Below are positions 63,053 to 64,000 of a stretch of 64,000 nt of DNA, piece by piece. The DNA is from Torymus aiolomorphi (lineage: Eukaryota > Arthropoda > Insecta > Hymenoptera > Torymidae): assembly GCA_036365515.1 (NCBI GenBank), contig CM070875.1:96758128-96822127 (forward strand), written 5' to 3'. The stretch's first letter is position 1; the number at the start of each line of letters is the position of its first letter. Position numbers and translations under genes: made by a program. A model generated the notes under the pieces. The model ran no database searches, was not told the origin of the DNA, and saw only the letters and a program-made list of their open reading frames with translations.

Positions 63053-63977
63053 TTATCTCAAAGCGGGATTTTCGCACCGCATATACGGCAAAAGATTTGC
63101 AGCGCGTTGAAAACATGTGACACCTGCTAAAAAACAAAGTATTTAACCTTAAAGTTAAATGAGCACGTTCAACCAATACTTACAGACGCGCCGAATGAGC
63201 TTTTATCCATTGACTTTTTCGGGCTTCTGACAACGTCAAGCGGGGGCGTTAAGCACTTACTGACGACCATAGATGCATTTAGTAAATACGTCGTAGTGTA
63301 CCCTATTAACCCCTTAACTGGCAATGGATCATATATGTACAAAAAAAGTCGTGCCAAAGCTGGCAATGGATCATATATGTACATATTTGAATAACTTTTA
63401 CAATTCTCAACGGATTTGAACAAAACTTGGTATACAACTGTTTTTGAGGTCGCTGAATCTGAATCTGACATCAGAATTATTATTTACGGCTCCCAGTTTT
63501 GGCAAGAAAAGTTGTAAAAGTCGCACCATTTAAGGGGTTAAGAAAGTAAACACTGCCACAGTGATACAGACGATTTTTGGGGATTATATACCAAAATACG
63601 GTAAGCCAAAGGGGATTCTTTCGGATCACGGAACGCAGTTTACCTCAGAAAAATGGATAAAAGCATTAGAGAACGAAGGCATAAAGCTTACTTTTTCATC
63701 TATAAGGCACCCGCAAAGTAATTTGGTTGAACGCGTGCATAGGGAGCTCGGTCGTTTTTTTCGGACGTTTGTGAAAGAACGACACACCGGGTGGGCAAAG
63801 TATTTAGAGGCAATACAAAAAATAATTAACGAAATGCACCATGAGACGACGGGATTCACCCCGATCGAGTTGCATCTAAATACAAAACCCATTCGCGTGT
63901 GGGAAAAATGGATAGCTGTACCACCAATGAATGACGCAATACGCGAGAGTTATATGACTCAACGTCTCAGCGCATAG
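63053..63977 (+). pseudogene. Gypsy integrase, split by a MITE
   Basis: The frame begins inside the zinc finger (IFAPHIRQKICSALKTCDTC); a TAA at 63128-63130 follows CDTC. The catalytic core has LLSIDFFGLL (first Asp), then the 228-bp MITE, then GILSDHGTQFTSEKW (second Asp) and LVERVHRELGRFF (Glu). The C-terminus reads MHHETTGFTPIELHLNTKPI, and a stop is at 63975-63977. The frame is the same on both sides of the MITE if it and one TTAA are left out. This is the missing end of the pol gene at 34280-35870. Confidence 0.88.
63310..63537. mobile_element. 228-bp MITE with TTAA target duplication (piggyBac-like)
   Basis: Ends CCCCTTAA and TTAAGGGG, flanked by TTAA at 63306-63309 and 63538-63541. 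Inside, 'ggcaatggatcatatatgta' occurs twice (63321 and 63362). It has no ORF. TTAA target use and C-rich ends fit non-autonomous piggyBac relatives. Confidence 0.85.
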
Positions 63978-64000
63978 ATGCATCGATCAGCCACGGCTAC

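Overview
The window is a transposon graveyard from an arthropod nuclear genome. Insect is most likely and Hymenoptera plausible, but I cannot name the species. Signs are the AT-rich background, spliceosomal introns of 57-85 nt, TATA plus TCAGT-type initiators, two mariner copies, an Osvaldo/Ulysses-like Ty3/gypsy element, Penelope-like elements, an APE-type LINE and two Polintons (Mavericks). I see no ordinary host gene, rRNA or tRNA gene. Nearly every element gene is broken, usually by one or two single-base frameshifts or stops, so most copies look recently dead.

Layout. 1-3.95 kb: a minus-strand Penelope-like element (PLE1) that lost its reverse transcriptase core and carries a 2.2 kb repeat insertion. 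3.95-7.2 kb: AT-rich, no genes. 7.3-8.7 kb: an array of five hairpin repeats, then five 214-bp tandem repeats. 9.38-10.67 kb: mariner 1 inside a TA microsatellite. 11.42-28.52 kb: Polinton 1, with ~0.5 kb inverted repeats and a 6-bp target duplication (5 of 6 bases match). 29.25-64 kb: a gypsy element (LTR, tRNA-Lys primer site, gag, protease, RT, RNase H) whose integrase lies 27 kb further on because other elements sit inside it. The stack is: gypsy contains a foldback element and a minus-strand LINE (37.86-62.87 kb); the LINE contains PLE2 (40.24-42.76 kb) and Polinton 2 (43.791-61.924 kb, perfect CAGGTT duplication); Polinton 2 contains mariner 2. Two TTAA-type MITEs add further layers.

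The two Polintons are from different lineages. Polinton 1 has a 'double jelly roll-like' capsid protein, a PolB with DVNNLYG/DTDS motifs and a fibre-like protein. Polinton 2 has the classical Polinton capsid, a PolB with DICSLYP/DTDS motifs, a pX-like basic protein and an adenovirus-type protease. Both carry a retroviral-type integrase with chromodomain, a packaging ATPase (a fragment in Polinton 2), a penton-like protein, a parvovirus-type phospholipase A2 protein and members of an unexplained 'QGF' family (four copies in all). In principle PolB and integrase replicate and insert the element, while capsid, penton, ATPase, protease and PLA2 build a virion.

The most unusual signal is in the right third of Polinton 1. 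Eleven short stem-loops fit, or nearly fit, the metazoan histone mRNA 3'-end consensus (6-bp stem, 4-nt loop, fixed G-C second pair, U-A closing pair). Five lie on the minus strand just after the stops of two unknown S/P-rich genes; six lie on the plus strand, four of them spaced about 48 nt apart. Their stems covary. Almost every Polinton 1 gene also has its own TATA box about 30 nt before a TCATTC or TCAGT/TCAGC initiator. These suggest an element that uses histone-type, S-phase-linked 3'-end processing; this is inference and needs testing.
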